A stretch of 64,000 nucleotides of DNA, taken from contig NZ_CP108088.1 of assembly GCF_036192275.1 (NCBI RefSeq), forward strand, positions 8,666,001 to 8,730,000. Direction: 5' to 3'. The notes under the pieces are model-generated. The model did not search any database. It was not told where the DNA came from and was given only the letters and a program-made list of their open reading frames with translations. The number at the start of each line of letters is the position of its first letter. The first letter of the stretch is position 1. Origin of the DNA: Streptomyces sp. NBC_00250. GTDB lineage: Bacteria; Actinomycetota; Actinomycetes; Streptomycetales; Streptomycetaceae. Position numbers and translations under genes: made by a program. Shown piece after piece: positions 18,643 to 29,625 of this stretch.

Positions 18643-19689
18643 GTGGCGCAGTCCGCGGAAGACGTCCGCCCGCCGACGATGGCCGACGTCGCACGAGAGG
18701 CCGGGGTCTCCCACCAGACCGTCTCCCGGGTGCTGAGCGGTCACCCCAACGTGCGCGCGGCCACCCGCGACCAGGTCACCGTGGCCATCGAGCGGCTCGG
18801 CTACCGTCGCAACTCCGCCGCGCGCGCCCTGGTGACGCGCCGCACGAGGACGCTGGGCGTCATCGCCGTCAACACCGCCCTGTACGGCCCTGCCAGCACC
18901 CTGACCGGCCTGGAGGAAGCGGCCCGGGAGGAGGGCTACCTCGTCTCGACCGTCAGCCTGCGCGCCGGGTCGGGGCAGGGTCTCAAGGAGGCCGTCGACC
19001 ACCTCGCGGCCTGGGGAGTGGAGGGCGTCGTCGCCATCACCCCGCAGCGCTCGCACGTGCAGGCGCTCGCCGAACTGGACGCGCCTTTCCCTGTGGTCAC
19101 CGTGGAGGGCGGGCATCAGCTCGACCTGCCCAGTGTCTCCCTCGACCAGGAGCTCGGCGCCCGCATGGTCACCGAGCACCTGCTCGCCGCCGGGCACGGC
19201 ACCGTCTGGCACGTGGCCGGTCCCGAGGACTGGCTGGAGAGCGAGGCCCGCGCCGCGGGATGGCGCGCCGTCCTGGAGGAGAACGGCATCCGCCCTCCGC
19301 GTGTGCTGGCGGGGGACTGGAGCCCGTTGTCCGGGTACCGGGCGGGGCAGGAGCTCGCGGGTCTCGCCCTGGCCCGCCGCGGGGCGACGCCGGTCACGGC
19401 CGTCTTCGTCGCCAATGACCAGATGGCGCTCGGCGTCCTGCGGGCGCTGCGCGAGGGCGGGATCCGCACCCCCGGGCAGGTCGCCGTCGCAGGCTTCGAC
19501 GACATCCCGGAGGCCGAGTACTTCCCGCCGCCGCTGACGACGGTCCGCCAGGACTTCGCCGCGATCGGGCGCCGCAGCATCCGGCTCCTGGTGGACCACA
19601 TCGAGGGCCGCGCCAAGAAGGCCGAACACCTCCTGGTCCAGCCGCAGCTCATCATGCGCGCGAGCACGCGGCCCTCGAGCGAGGTCTGA
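18643..19689 (+). CDS. LacI-family regulator of the arabinose genes (AraR-like)
   Basis: A 348-residue LacI/GalR repressor. Helix-turn-helix PTMADVAREAGVSHQTVSRV (about 11-30), hinge RRNSAARALVTRRT, then the sugar-sensor domain (FVANDQMALGVLRAL, VAGFDDIPEAEYFPPPLTTV). AGGGAGG precedes the GTG. It lies between two divergent sugar importers and araBAD, all with the same operator, so it is the likely repressor of the regulon, released by L-arabinose. It is not related to the AraC of E. coli or the GntR-type AraR of Bacillus. The ligand is inferred from context only. Confidence 0.9.
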   Translation: MAQSAEDVRPPTMADVAREAGVSHQTVSRVLSGHPNVRAATRDQVTVAIERLGYRRNSAARALVTRRTRTLGVIAVNTALYGPASTLTGLEEAAREEGYLVSTVSLRAGSGQGLKEAVDHLAAWGVEGVVAITPQRSHVQALAELDAPFPVVTVEGGHQLDLPSVSLDQELGARMVTEHLLAAGHGTVWHVAGPEDWLESEARAAGWRAVLEENGIRPPRVLAGDWSPLSGYRAGQELAGLALARRGATPVTAVFVANDQMALGVLRALREGGIRTPGQVAVAGFDDIPEAEYFPPPLTTVRQDFAAIGRRSIRLLVDHIEGRAKKAEHLLVQPQLIMRASTRPSSEV

Positions 19690-19899
19690 CGCGGCGGGCG
19701 GCTTCCGGCCGTCGGTGGAAGGCTTGCCGTCGGCCCGCGTGTGCGTCCCTGCGTGTCCGCGCACCGGGACACGTGCGCGTCGCCCGCCCGTCCGCCCGGG
19801 CAGCCCTGCGGCCCGCTCGCGCGCACGCCCCTGCGGCTCGCTCCGCCTCTGACCGTCGGCCGCCCCGCCTCCCGCGGGGCAGCTCTTCGGCAGCCGCCG

Positions 19900-19913
19900 A
19901 GTGAGCGCTCACT
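19900..19913. promoter_or_regulatory. Perfect GTGAGCGCTCAC palindrome upstream of araB
   Basis: AGTGAGCGCTCACT is a fully symmetric 14-mer sharing the GTGAGCG/CGCTCAC half-sites of the arabinose-type operators. It lies 76 bp upstream of the second box before araB. It may be an auxiliary operator. The rest of the 345-base araR-araB gap (19690-19890) shows no gene or clear hairpin. Confidence 0.6.
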
Positions 19914-19975
19914 TTCAAGGCCCTGATTCCCGTCGAATGTTCGGCAGAACTGCATTCAGCTCTTGTCCAACGAGA

Positions 19976-19991
19976 TTGTGAGCGTTAACAA
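19976..19991. promoter_or_regulatory. Arabinose-type LacI operator overlapping the araB promoter
   Basis: TTGTGAGCGTTAACAA, the inverted form of the distal importer box, overlaps a plausible promoter: TTGTCC (19963-19968), 17 bp, TAACAA (19986-19991). A bound LacI protein would occlude the -10 hexamer. It lies 43 bases before the araB start codon. Confidence 0.85.
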
Positions 19992-20034
19992 TCAGGATGC
20001 TCCCCTGGCCCGCTCATGACGAGAGAGACGCATC

Positions 20035-21741
20035 GTGACCCCTCACGCCCCTTCCGGCCCTGCGGCCCGACACCACCCCGAGGCCTGCACCATCGGAGTC
20101 GACTTCGGCACCCTCTCCGGGCGCGCCGTCGTCGTCAGGGTCCGGGACGGCGCCGAACTCGGTTCGTCGGTCCACGAGTACCGCCACGCCGTCATCGAGG
20201 ACCGCCTTCCCTCGACGGAGGCCCCCCTGCCCCCCGACTGGGCGCTCCAGCACCCCGAGGACTGGCGCGACGTCCTGCGCACCGCCGTCCCGGCGGCGCT
20301 CGCCGACGCCGGAGTCGACGCGGCCCACGTCATCGGCATCGCCACCGACTTCACCGCCTGCACGGTCCTGCCGACCACCCCGGACGGCACCCCGCTCGCC
20401 CTGACGCCCGGGTGGGCCGACCGCCCGCACGCCTGGCCCAAACTCTGGAAGCACCACGCCGCCCAGGAGCAGGCCGACCGCATCAACGCCCTCGCGCACG
20501 CCCGCGGTGAGAAGTGGATCGCACGGTACGGCGGCAAGATCTCCTCCGAGTGGCAGTACGCCAAGGCCCTGCAGGTCCTCGAAGAAGACCCCGCCGTCTA
20601 CGCCGCCTGCGCCCGCTGGATCGAGGCGGCCGACTGGATCGTCTGGCAGCTGACCGGCACCGAGTCCCGCAACACCTGCACCGCCGGCTACAAGGGAATC
20701 CACCAGGACGGTGCCTACCCCTCGCCGGAGTTCCTCGCCGGGCTCCACCCCGACTTCGCCGACTTCCCGGCCACGCGCCTGGAGCACCCGCTGTCCCCCC
20801 TGGGTTCACGTGCCGGCGGACTGAGCGGTCAGGCCGCGCGTTGGACCGGGCTCCCCGAAGGCATCGCCGTCGCGGCGGGCAACGTCGATGCCCACGTGGC
20901 CGCCCCCGCGGCGGGCGCCGTGGAGAACGGCCGGATGCTCGCCATCATGGGCACGTCCACCTGCCACGTACTCAACGGCGCCACCCTCGCCGAGGTCCCC
21001 GGCATCTGCGGGGTCGTCGACGGCGGCATCGTCGAAGGTGCCTACGGCTACGAGGCCGGTCAGAGCGCGGTCGGCGACATCTTCGCCTGGTGGCTCCGGC
21101 AGGGCGTACCGGAGCACTACCGCGCCGAGGCGGAGGCGTCGGGCGAGGACCTGCACCAGCTCCTGACCCGCAAGGCGACCGACCAGCCGGTCGGCGCGCA
21201 CGGCCTGGTCGCCCTGGACTGGATGAACGGCAACCGCTCCCCTCTGGTCGACCACCACCTCTCGGGAGTCGTCGCCGGCCTCACCCTCGACACCCGCCCC
21301 GAGGACGTCTACCGGGCCCTGCTCGAATCCACCGCCTTCGGCACCCGGATCATCGTCGAGACCTTCGAGGACGGCGGGATTCCCGTGGAGGAGTTCATCG
21401 TCACCGGAGGCCTGCGGAAGAACGCGCTGCTCATGCAGATCTATGCCGACGTGCTCCGCCGTCCCGTCTCCGTCGGCACCTCCGAACAGGGCCCGGCGCT
21501 CGGCTCGGCCATCCACGCTGCCGTCGCCGCGGGCGCCTACCCCGACGTCCGCTCCGCCGCCTCCGTCATGGGCAGCGTCCGGCGCCACGCCTACGTGCCC
21601 GACGCGGCACGCGCGGACGCCTACGACGCGCTGTTCGGCGAGTACCGCGCCCTGCACGAGTACTTCGGCACCGGCGCGGACCTCCTCCTGCACCGCCTGC
21701 GGCGCATCCGCAACACCGCACGCCTCGCCGCCACCGGCTGA
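20035..21741 (+). CDS. araB: Ribulokinase (L-arabinose pathway)
   Basis: A 568-residue FGGY-family kinase phosphorylating L-ribulose to L-ribulose 5-phosphate. The N-terminal ATPase fold begins [60 protein letters not shown] and [14 protein letters not shown] match AraB, and [17 protein letters not shown] plus [20 protein letters not shown] form the C-terminal signature region. GAGAGAGACG precedes the GTG. First gene of araB-araA-araD behind the operator-covered promoter. Confidence 0.96.
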   Translation: MTPHAPSGPAARHHPEACTIGVDFGTLSGRAVVVRVRDGAELGSSVHEYRHAVIEDRLPSTEAPLPPDWALQHPEDWRDVLRTAVPAALADAGVDAAHVIGIATDFTACTVLPTTPDGTPLALTPGWADRPHAWPKLWKHHAAQEQADRINALAHARGEKWIARYGGKISSEWQYAKALQVLEEDPAVYAACARWIEAADWIVWQLTGTESRNTCTAGYKGIHQDGAYPSPEFLAGLHPDFADFPATRLEHPLSPLGSRAGGLSGQAARWTGLPEGIAVAAGNVDAHVAAPAAGAVENGRMLAIMGTSTCHVLNGATLAEVPGICGVVDGGIVEGAYGYEAGQSAVGDIFAWWLRQGVPEHYRAEAEASGEDLHQLLTRKATDQPVGAHGLVALDWMNGNRSPLVDHHLSGVVAGLTLDTRPEDVYRALLESTAFGTRIIVETFEDGGIPVEEFIVTGGLRKNALLMQIYADVLRRPVSVGTSEQGPALGSAIHAAVAAGAYPDVRSAASVMGSVRRHAYVPDAARADAYDALFGEYRALHEYFGTGADLLLHRLRRIRNTARLAATG

Positions 21742-21744
21742 CCG

Positions 21745-21822
21745 GCCGCCTCGCCACCACCGACCGGCAGGCCGCCTCGCCACCACCGACCGGCCGGCCG
21801 CCTCGCCACCACCGACCGGCCG
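21745..21822 (+). repeat. Three 26-bp tandem repeats between araB and araA
   Basis: A 26-bp unit (GCCGCCTCGCCACC..., ending CCGACCGGCMG) occurs three times head to tail, with one variable base. It starts three bases after the araB stop codon. The unit length is not a multiple of three, and no gene lies here. It fills half of the 154-base araB-araA spacer. Confidence 0.85.
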
Positions 21823-21895
21823 GGGGGTGCCTCCCCGCCCCCGGCCGCCATCGGCCCGACTTCTCCCACCCGCACCTCCGAGGAGCACACCCGAC

Positions 21896-23404
21896 ATGAC
21901 GCTCACCCAGCCCGACCGCGAGATCTGGTTCCTCACCGGCAGCCAGGGGCTTTACGGCGCTGAGACCCTGGCCCAGGTCGCCGACCAGTCCCGCACCATC
22001 TGCGACACGCTCGCCGGACAGCCCCAGATGACCGTCCGCCTGGTGTGGAAGCCGGTCCTCACCGATGCGGCCGCCATTCGCGCGCTCATGCTGGAGGCCA
22101 ACGCCGACGACCGCTGCATCGGCCTGATCGCCTGGATGCACACCTTCTCGCCGGCCAAGATGTGGATCGCCGGCCTCGACGCCCTGAGCAAGCCCCTGCT
22201 GCACCTGCACACTCAGGCCAACCGCCGACTGCCCTGGTCCACCATCGACATGGACTTCATGAACCTGAACCAGGCCGCCCACGGCGACCGCGAGTTCGGA
22301 TTCGTCCAGACCCGTCTCGGCGTCCCGCGCAAGACCGTGGCAGGCCATGTCTCCAACCCCGAGGTCGTCGACCGCATCGCCGGATGGGCCCGCGCCGCCG
22401 TCGGCCGCGCCGAGCTCACCACCCTCAGACTTGCCAGGTTCGGCGACAACATGCGCGACGTCGCCGTCACCGAGGGCGACAAGGTCGAGGCGCAGCTGCG
22501 GTTCGGGGTCTCGGTCAACACGTACGGCGTCAACGACCTCGTCGCGGTGGTCGACGCCGCCCCCGAAGACGCCGTCTCCGCCCTCGTCAAGGAGTACGAG
22601 GACCTCTACGCCCTCGCACCCGAGCTGCGGCCCGGCGGCGAGCGCCACGACTCCCTGCGCTACGCCGCCCGCGTCGAAGCCGGTCTCCGTACCTTCCTCA
22701 CGGAAGGCGGGTTCCGTGCCTTCACCACCAACTTCGAGGACCTCGGCGGCCTGCGCCAGCTGCCCGGGCTCGCCGTGCAGCGCCTGATGGCGGACGGCTA
22801 CGGCTTCGGGGGCGAAGGCGACTGGAAGACCTCCACCCTGCTGCGCACGCTGAAGGCGATGGACCACGGCCTGCCCGGCGGCACCTCCTTCATGGAGGAC
22901 TACACGTACGACCTCACGCCGGGTCAGGAACTCATCCTCGGCGCCCACATGCTGGAGGTCTGCCCCTCGATCACGACGGCGACGCCCACCTGCGAGATCC
23001 ACCCGCTCGGCATCGGCGGACGCGAGGACCCGGTCCGCCTCGTCTTCGACGCGGATCCCGGTCCGGCCGTGGTCGTCGGTCTCGCCGACATGGGCGACCG
23101 GTTCCGCCTCGTCGCCAACCACATCGACGTCGTCGCCCCGCCCGAGCCGCTGCCGAAGCTCCCCGTCGCCCGGGCCGTCTGGCGCCCGCGCCCGGACCTG
23201 CGTACCTCCACCGAGGCATGGCTGACGGCCGGAGCCCCGCACCACACCGTCCTGACCACCGCCCTCGGCGGCGAGGAGCTCGAGGACCTCGCCGAGATGC
23301 TGCGGACCGAGCTCGTCGTCATCGACGAGGACACCACCGTACGGCGGTTCACGCGCGAGCTGCGCTGGAACCAGGCGTACCACCGCCTGGCCCAGAGCCT
23401 GTGA
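21896..23404 (+). CDS. araA: L-arabinose isomerase
   Basis: A 502-residue cytoplasmic isomerase converting L-arabinose to L-ribulose with Mn2+. Characteristic segments: [105 protein letters not shown] (Glu ligands) and [12 protein letters not shown]. Length equals the usual 500 residues. GAGGAGC precedes the ATG. It is followed directly by araD; a GTGA overlap exists at its stop. Confidence 0.97.
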   Translation: MTLTQPDREIWFLTGSQGLYGAETLAQVADQSRTICDTLAGQPQMTVRLVWKPVLTDAAAIRALMLEANADDRCIGLIAWMHTFSPAKMWIAGLDALSKPLLHLHTQANRRLPWSTIDMDFMNLNQAAHGDREFGFVQTRLGVPRKTVAGHVSNPEVVDRIAGWARAAVGRAELTTLRLARFGDNMRDVAVTEGDKVEAQLRFGVSVNTYGVNDLVAVVDAAPEDAVSALVKEYEDLYALAPELRPGGERHDSLRYAARVEAGLRTFLTEGGFRAFTTNFEDLGGLRQLPGLAVQRLMADGYGFGGEGDWKTSTLLRTLKAMDHGLPGGTSFMEDYTYDLTPGQELILGAHMLEVCPSITTATPTCEIHPLGIGGREDPVRLVFDADPGPAVVVGLADMGDRFRLVANHIDVVAPPEPLPKLPVARAVWRPRPDLRTSTEAWLTAGAPHHTVLTTALGGEELEDLAEMLRTELVVIDEDTTVRRFTRELRWNQAYHRLAQSL

Positions 23405-23454
23405 GCACCTCCACCTCCACCACCGCATCCACCCCCGCGAGGACGGAGCCCTCC

Positions 23455-24168
23455 GTGACCACCGCCGTTTCCAAGGAGCTGCGCCGGGAGGTGCTGGAGG
23501 CCAACCTCCGCATCCCCCGGGCCGGTCTGGCCACCCTCACCTGGGGCAACGTGAGCGGCGTGGACCGGGACGCCGGCGTCTTCGTCATCAAGCCCTCGGG
23601 CGTGTCCTACGACGTGCTGAGCGAGGAGGACCTGGTCGTCGTCTCCCTGGCCGATGGAAGCGTCACCGAAGGCCACCTGCGGCCGTCCACCGACACGGAG
23701 ACGCACCGGAGCCTCTATCTGGCCTTCCCCTCCATCGGAGGCGTGACCCACACGCACTCCACCCACGCCGTCGCCTTCGCCCAGGCCCGGCGTCCGATAC
23801 CGGTGCTCGGCACGACCCACGCGGACACCTTCAACGGTCCCGTTCCGGTCACCGCGGCCCTCACCTCCGAGCAGTGCGCCACGCACTACGAGTACAACAC
23901 CGGTCAGGTCATCGTGGACCTGCTCGACCGTGACGACACGCGGGCCCGGGAAGTCCCCGGAGCCCTGGTCGCCCACCACGGCCCCTTCACCTGGGGCGTC
24001 GGCGCCACCGCGTCCCTGGAGCACGCCATCATCTGCGAGGCGGTGGCCGAGATAGCGCTCCACACCATCGCCCTGGGCACGGTCGAACCCCCGCAGCACG
24101 TACTGGACCGCCACTTCACCCGCAAGCACGGCCCCGGCGCCTACTACGGCAACCCTCCCTCCGCCTGA
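23455..24168 (+). CDS. araD: L-ribulose-5-phosphate 4-epimerase
   Basis: A 237-residue class II aldolase-family epimerase making D-xylulose 5-phosphate. Matches: ANLRIPRAGLATLTWGNVSG, VFVIKPSGVSYDVL, FPSIGGVTHTHSTHAVAFAQ (zinc His pair), GTTHADTFNGPVPVT, VAHHGPFTWG and HFTRKHGPGAYYG. Zinc ligands are the His residues of THTHS and HHGP. The GTG used here has AGGACGGAG a few bases upstream and gives the usual length. A GTG at 23401, overlapping the araA stop, would add 18 low-complexity Ser/Thr residues and is the alternative. Confidence 0.94.
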   Translation: MTTAVSKELRREVLEANLRIPRAGLATLTWGNVSGVDRDAGVFVIKPSGVSYDVLSEEDLVVVSLADGSVTEGHLRPSTDTETHRSLYLAFPSIGGVTHTHSTHAVAFAQARRPIPVLGTTHADTFNGPVPVTAALTSEQCATHYEYNTGQVIVDLLDRDDTRAREVPGALVAHHGPFTWGVGATASLEHAIICEAVAEIALHTIALGTVEPPQHVLDRHFTRKHGPGAYYGNPPSA

Positions 24169-24175
24169 CAGCACC

Positions 24176-24206
24176 GAGGGGAGCCAGGATGATCCTGGCT
24201 CCCCTC
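24176..24206. terminator. Bidirectional terminator between araD and the GH10 xylanase
   Basis: GAGGGGAGCCAGGA and its complement form a perfect 14-bp stem with a 3-base loop, followed on the + strand by TTT. It serves the two convergent units. Confidence 0.9.
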
Positions 24207-24225
24207 TTTGGCGTGGTGCGACCGG

Positions 24226-25884
<1,659 letters not shown>

Positions 25885-25903
25885 TCACTGGAGCGAAGAA
25901 AAG

Positions 25904-25938
25904 GCGGCCCCTGTCGAAAGTGTTTCGACAGGGGCCGC
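25904..25938 (-). terminator. Terminator of the GH3-GH43 unit, with an embedded CGAAA/TTTCG palindrome
   Basis: A perfect 16-bp stem with a 3-base loop (GTG) follows the GH43 stop by 22 bases. The tip of the hairpin reads TCGAAAgtgTTTCGA, the same arrangement as the operator in front of bxlE, so it may also be a protein-binding site. Confidence 0.85.
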
Positions 25939-25960
25939 TTCTCTGTGAGCAAGTGCTTGG

Positions 25961-27400
25961 TCAGTTCGGATAGGTGATGTCAAACCACGGGAAAAGGGCC
26001 TGGTTCGTGGACGGGTGGCCGTGGGAGCTGGCGTAGAGGCCGAGCTGGACGCTGGTGAACAGCGGCGTGAGGAAGGTGGCGTCGACCGCGGCCAGGTCCT
26101 GCCAGGGGCCGTCCGGCGCCGCGTGGACGAAGGTGTGGCCGAAGCCGCGGATACGGACCCCCAGGCGGACAGGGCCCGGGGGGACGGTGGCGCGGGCCAG
26201 GACGTCCGGCCCGCGGCGGAGGACGAGTCCCTCCGCAGTGCGCAGAAGGAGGAGGTGGGCGTCGTCGTCGACGACCACGGCCAGGCCGGCCTCATCGTCC
26301 GGTCCGGCCGGGGCGAAGCGCAGCTCGGTGGACACGTCGCAGTCGGGCTGTTCTTGGGGGCGGACCAGGAGGGAGGGGACGGCGAAGTCGCCGAGGCGTT
26401 CGGGGCGGAGCCGGAGCCGGAGCCCGTCACCGGTGGTCCAGAACGGTGCGCGTGGCGTGCGCAGGGTGCTCCAGTCGGGGGAGAGGGCGGCGAAGTCGTC
26501 GTGCAGGGGCCGGGGAAGACCGGCGTGGGCGACGGGAGAGAAGGCCGGCCAGCCGTCGTGCCAGGTGACCCGGCTGAGGAACGTCTCGCGGCCGAGGGCG
26601 GAGCCCGGGCGCACGCCCAGAAGGACGGCCCGCCAGTCGCCGTACGGCGTCTGTACGAGGTCCGCGTGCCCGGTGCAGGTCACCGGGCCCTTCGGGGCCG
26701 GAGGCAGTACCGGGTTGTCGGGGGCGCCCTCGTAGGGACCGGTCACCCTGTCGGCGCGGGCGGCCACCACGCTGTGGTCCACATCGGTTCCGCCCTCCGC
26801 GGTGAGCAGGAGGTAGGTCCCGTCGATCCGGTAGAGGTGAGGGGCTTCCGCCCATCGGGCGGCCGGGTGGCTTCCCGACCACAGGACGTACTCGGGTCCC
26901 GTGAGCCGCCGTTCGAGGGGAAGGTATTCGCGCATCCAGATCTCGGTGAGGCCGGCGGACTCGTCCCGTACGCGGGAGGCGGTGAACCAGGCCCGGCCGT
27001 CGCCGTCCGGCCCGTCGTCGAAGAACAGCGACGGATCGAAGCCCTCGCCCTCCAGCCAGTACGGTTCCGACCACGGCCCGGCGGGGTCGGTCGCCGTGAC
27101 GACGAAATGGCCGGGGCCGTCCATCAGTGTGCAGACGAGGTGGAAGAGCCCGTCATGGTGCCGGATCGTCGGCGCGAACAGGCCGCGTGAGGGCTCGCAC
27201 CCGTCGAGGTCGAGCTGGGACGGCCGGTCAAGGGCGGAGCCGAGACGCCGCCAGCTCACGAGATCGCGGCTGTGGAACACGGGAAGCCCCGGGAACCACT
27301 CGAAGCTGGACGTCACCAGGTAGTAGTCCGAGCCCACGCGGCAGACGGACGGGTCGGGCCGGAACCCGGACAGCACGGGATCACCGAACGACGTGGTCAT
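25961..27400 (-). CDS. GH43 beta-xylosidase/alpha-L-arabinofuranosidase
   Basis: A 479-residue enzyme without signal peptide, hence cytoplasmic. The five-bladed GH43 propeller (about 1-310) shows the three acids: GFRPDPSVCRVGSDYYLVTS (Asp base), GFDPSLFFDD (Asp), and RWAEAPHLYRIDG (Glu acid). A C-terminal beta-sandwich (about 315-479, GH43_C2 type) follows, as in XynB-like enzymes that remove xylose or arabinose from the non-reducing end of xylo-oligosaccharides. Its ATG overlaps the GH3 stop codon (ATGA), so it is translationally coupled and acts on imported oligosaccharides with GH3. Confidence 0.92.
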   Translation of the reverse strand: MTTSFGDPVLSGFRPDPSVCRVGSDYYLVTSSFEWFPGLPVFHSRDLVSWRRLGSALDRPSQLDLDGCEPSRGLFAPTIRHHDGLFHLVCTLMDGPGHFVVTATDPAGPWSEPYWLEGEGFDPSLFFDDGPDGDGRAWFTASRVRDESAGLTEIWMREYLPLERRLTGPEYVLWSGSHPAARWAEAPHLYRIDGTYLLLTAEGGTDVDHSVVAARADRVTGPYEGAPDNPVLPPAPKGPVTCTGHADLVQTPYGDWRAVLLGVRPGSALGRETFLSRVTWHDGWPAFSPVAHAGLPRPLHDDFAALSPDWSTLRTPRAPFWTTGDGLRLRLRPERLGDFAVPSLLVRPQEQPDCDVSTELRFAPAGPDDEAGLAVVVDDDAHLLLLRTAEGLVLRRGPDVLARATVPPGPVRLGVRIRGFGHTFVHAAPDGPWQDLAAVDATFLTPLFTSVQLGLYASSHGHPSTNQALFPWFDITYPN

Positions 27401-29616
27401 GGCACCGCGTCGATCTCGACCGGAACGGACAGGACACGGTCGGCCGCCGGGTGCCGTACGGGGCCGTGCAGGACGAAGGACCCCTGGAGCGGAAGATCGC
27501 CGCTCGACCGTCCGACGGCCACGCCGACCTCTCCGGGCTCGACTCTCCTGCGCAGATCGATTCCGGTGAAGGAGGTTCGGTCGGCGTGGACGGAGAAGGT
27601 GATCCGGGCGGCCACACCCGGCCCCAGCTCGACCCTGCCGAATCCGGCGAGCCACCGCCGCGGCCGGACGACGGACGCCTCGGGGTCCGAGAGGTACAGC
27701 TGGACCACCTCGGTCCCGGCCACCTCGCCGACGTTGCGCACGGTGACCGCGACCGAGACGGCTCCGTCCGTCGGGGCGACGGGATCCACCGCGAGATCCG
27801 CGTAGGCGAAGCTGGTCCAGCTCAGCCCGTGTCCGAACGGGAACAGCGGAGTCGGGTCCACCGAGCTCCAGTCGGTGCGACCGCCCAACGTGGAGTGCAG
27901 ATAGGTGCCGGGCTGTCCGCCGACCTGGCGGGGGATGGAGACCGGCAGCCGCCCGGACGGCTCCGCGGCCCCGCTGATGATCCGTGCCAGCGCCGTCCCG
28001 CCCTCCTCGCCGGGGAAGAAGGCCTGGACGACGGCCGCCGCGCGCTCGGCGAGCGCGCCGAGCGCGTAGGGCCGGCCGGAGACGAGGACCAGGACCGTCG
28101 GCACCCCGGAGTCGAGGACGGCGGAGGCGAGTGCGGCCTGGTCGCCGGGCAGGTCGAGGGTCTCGGCGTCGCAGCCCTCTCCCGAGGTGCCCCGGCCGAA
28201 CATGCCGGCCCGGTCGCCGAGTACCAGCACGTTCACCTCCGGATCATCCGCGGTGACCGTGAACCCGGCGGCGGTGAGCGTCTCGCGGAGCGTCGGGATC
28301 TCCACCCCGGGGTCGCCCGGCAGCGCGACATGGTTGGGGAAGGAGTAGCAGCCGAGGAAGGAGTGGGGGTCGTCGACGTACGGCCCGGTGACAGCGACCC
28401 GGCACGGCCGCAGCGGCAGGATGCCGTCGTTGGCGAGCAGCACGGTGGACCGTTCGGCCAGGATCCTGGCCAGCGCCCGGTTCTCCGGCGGGTCGAGGTC
28501 GATCGGCTCGGGCTTGACGGGTTCCCATTCGGGGTCGAGCAGGCCGAGTTCGGCCTTCTGCAGCAGGACCCGCTCCGCGGCCCGGTCGACGAGCTCCTCG
28601 GGCACGTCTCCGGATCGTACGAGCGCGGTCAGCGGCTCGCCGTAGCAACGGGCCGTGGGCAGCTCGACGTCGATTCCGGCGGTCAGCGCGAGCGCGCCGG
28701 CCGCGCCGCGCGATCCGGTGACGCCGTGCCGGGACTCCAGGAAGGAGACGGAGTAGTAGTCGGCGACGACGGTACCGCCGAAGCCGAGCTCGTCCCTGAG
28801 CAGCCCGGTCAGCAGCCGCTCGTCGGCGGCGACCGGGACGCCGTCCACGTCGGTGTAGCTGTTCATCACCGACCGGGCGCCTCCCTCGCGCAGCGCCCGT
28901 ACGAAGGGCTCGACCAGCACGTCGGCGAACTCGCGTGGCCCCACGGGGACGGGGGCCATGTTCCGGCCGCCGCGCGAGGCCGAGTACCCGGCGAAGTGCT
29001 TGAGGGTCGCTACGACGCCGGCGCCCTCCAGACCCTGTACGTAGGCGGTCCCGATCGCCCCGACGAGACAGGGGTCCTCGCCGATGCACTCCTCGGTCCT
29101 GCCCCACCGGTAGTCACGGACGACGTCGAGCACCGGAGCGAGCCCCTGGTGGACGCCGACCCGCCGCATCCCCTCGCCGATGGCGGCGGCCATCCGCCGT
29201 ATGAGCTCGGGATCGAAGGACGCGCCCCACGCGAGCGGTCCTGGGAAGACCGTGGCCCCGAGCGTCATGAAGCCGGTGAGGCACTCCTCGTGAGCGAGGG
29301 CCGGGATGCCGAACCGGCCGGCTTCGATCACCTGCCGCTGGAGTGAGGCGAGCCGTTCCATTCCGGTTTCCGCGGTGATCGGCGCGGTTCCGTACACCCG
29401 GGTGAGCTGGCCGAGCCCATGTCCGATGATGTCGTCGAGGCCCGGAGCCGGCTCGCCGGAATCGTCCTCCATCGGCGCCACAGGCGCTCCGGGATCAGAG
29501 GGCAGGGCCCAGAAGCCGGCCAGTTGCCCCGTCTTCTCCTCCAGCGTCATCCGACTCAGCAGATCGGCCACGCGCATGGAAGCGGGCAGGAGGGGGTCAC
29601 GCCAAGGCTCGGTCAC
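27397..29616 (-). CDS. bxlA: GH3 beta-xylosidase/beta-glucosidase (BxlA-like)
   Basis: A 739-residue intracellular GH3 enzyme without signal peptide. GH3 N-domain (about 1-330) contains the nucleophile region GTVVADYYSVSFLES and KHFAGYSASRGGRN; the C-terminal alpha/beta domain (about 385-590) and a fibronectin-III-like domain (about 640-720) follow. AGGAGAACCCC leads to the GTG start. It would release xylose from xylo-oligosaccharides brought in by the divergent BxlEFG-type importer, as in the bxlEFGA system of S. thermoviolaceus. It lies just downstream of the LacI gene on the same strand and is coupled to GH43. Confidence 0.92.
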   Translation of the reverse strand: MTEPWRDPLLPASMRVADLLSRMTLEEKTGQLAGFWALPSDPGAPVAPMEDDSGEPAPGLDDIIGHGLGQLTRVYGTAPITAETGMERLASLQRQVIEAGRFGIPALAHEECLTGFMTLGATVFPGPLAWGASFDPELIRRMAAAIGEGMRRVGVHQGLAPVLDVVRDYRWGRTEECIGEDPCLVGAIGTAYVQGLEGAGVVATLKHFAGYSASRGGRNMAPVPVGPREFADVLVEPFVRALREGGARSVMNSYTDVDGVPVAADERLLTGLLRDELGFGGTVVADYYSVSFLESRHGVTGSRGAAGALALTAGIDVELPTARCYGEPLTALVRSGDVPEELVDRAAERVLLQKAELGLLDPEWEPVKPEPIDLDPPENRALARILAERSTVLLANDGILPLRPCRVAVTGPYVDDPHSFLGCYSFPNHVALPGDPGVEIPTLRETLTAAGFTVTADDPEVNVLVLGDRAGMFGRGTSGEGCDAETLDLPGDQAALASAVLDSGVPTVLVLVSGRPYALGALAERAAAVVQAFFPGEEGGTALARIISGAAEPSGRLPVSIPRQVGGQPGTYLHSTLGGRTDWSSVDPTPLFPFGHGLSWTSFAYADLAVDPVAPTDGAVSVAVTVRNVGEVAGTEVVQLYLSDPEASVVRPRRWLAGFGRVELGPGVAARITFSVHADRTSFTGIDLRRRVEPGEVGVAVGRSSGDLPLQGSFVLHGPVRHPAADRVLSVPVEIDAVP

Positions 29617-29625
29617 GGGGTTCTC

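Noticed and set aside
21745..21822. CRISPR array
   Set aside because: The three 26-bp units are directly adjacent without spacers.
24176..24206. A riboswitch or small RNA at the araD/xylanase junction
   Set aside because: A simple 14-bp hairpin with TTT between convergent genes is explained as a terminator.
27127..29346. A 739-codon rightward frame opposite GH43 and GH3
   Set aside because: It is antisense to two clear glycoside hydrolases and has no domain signature.
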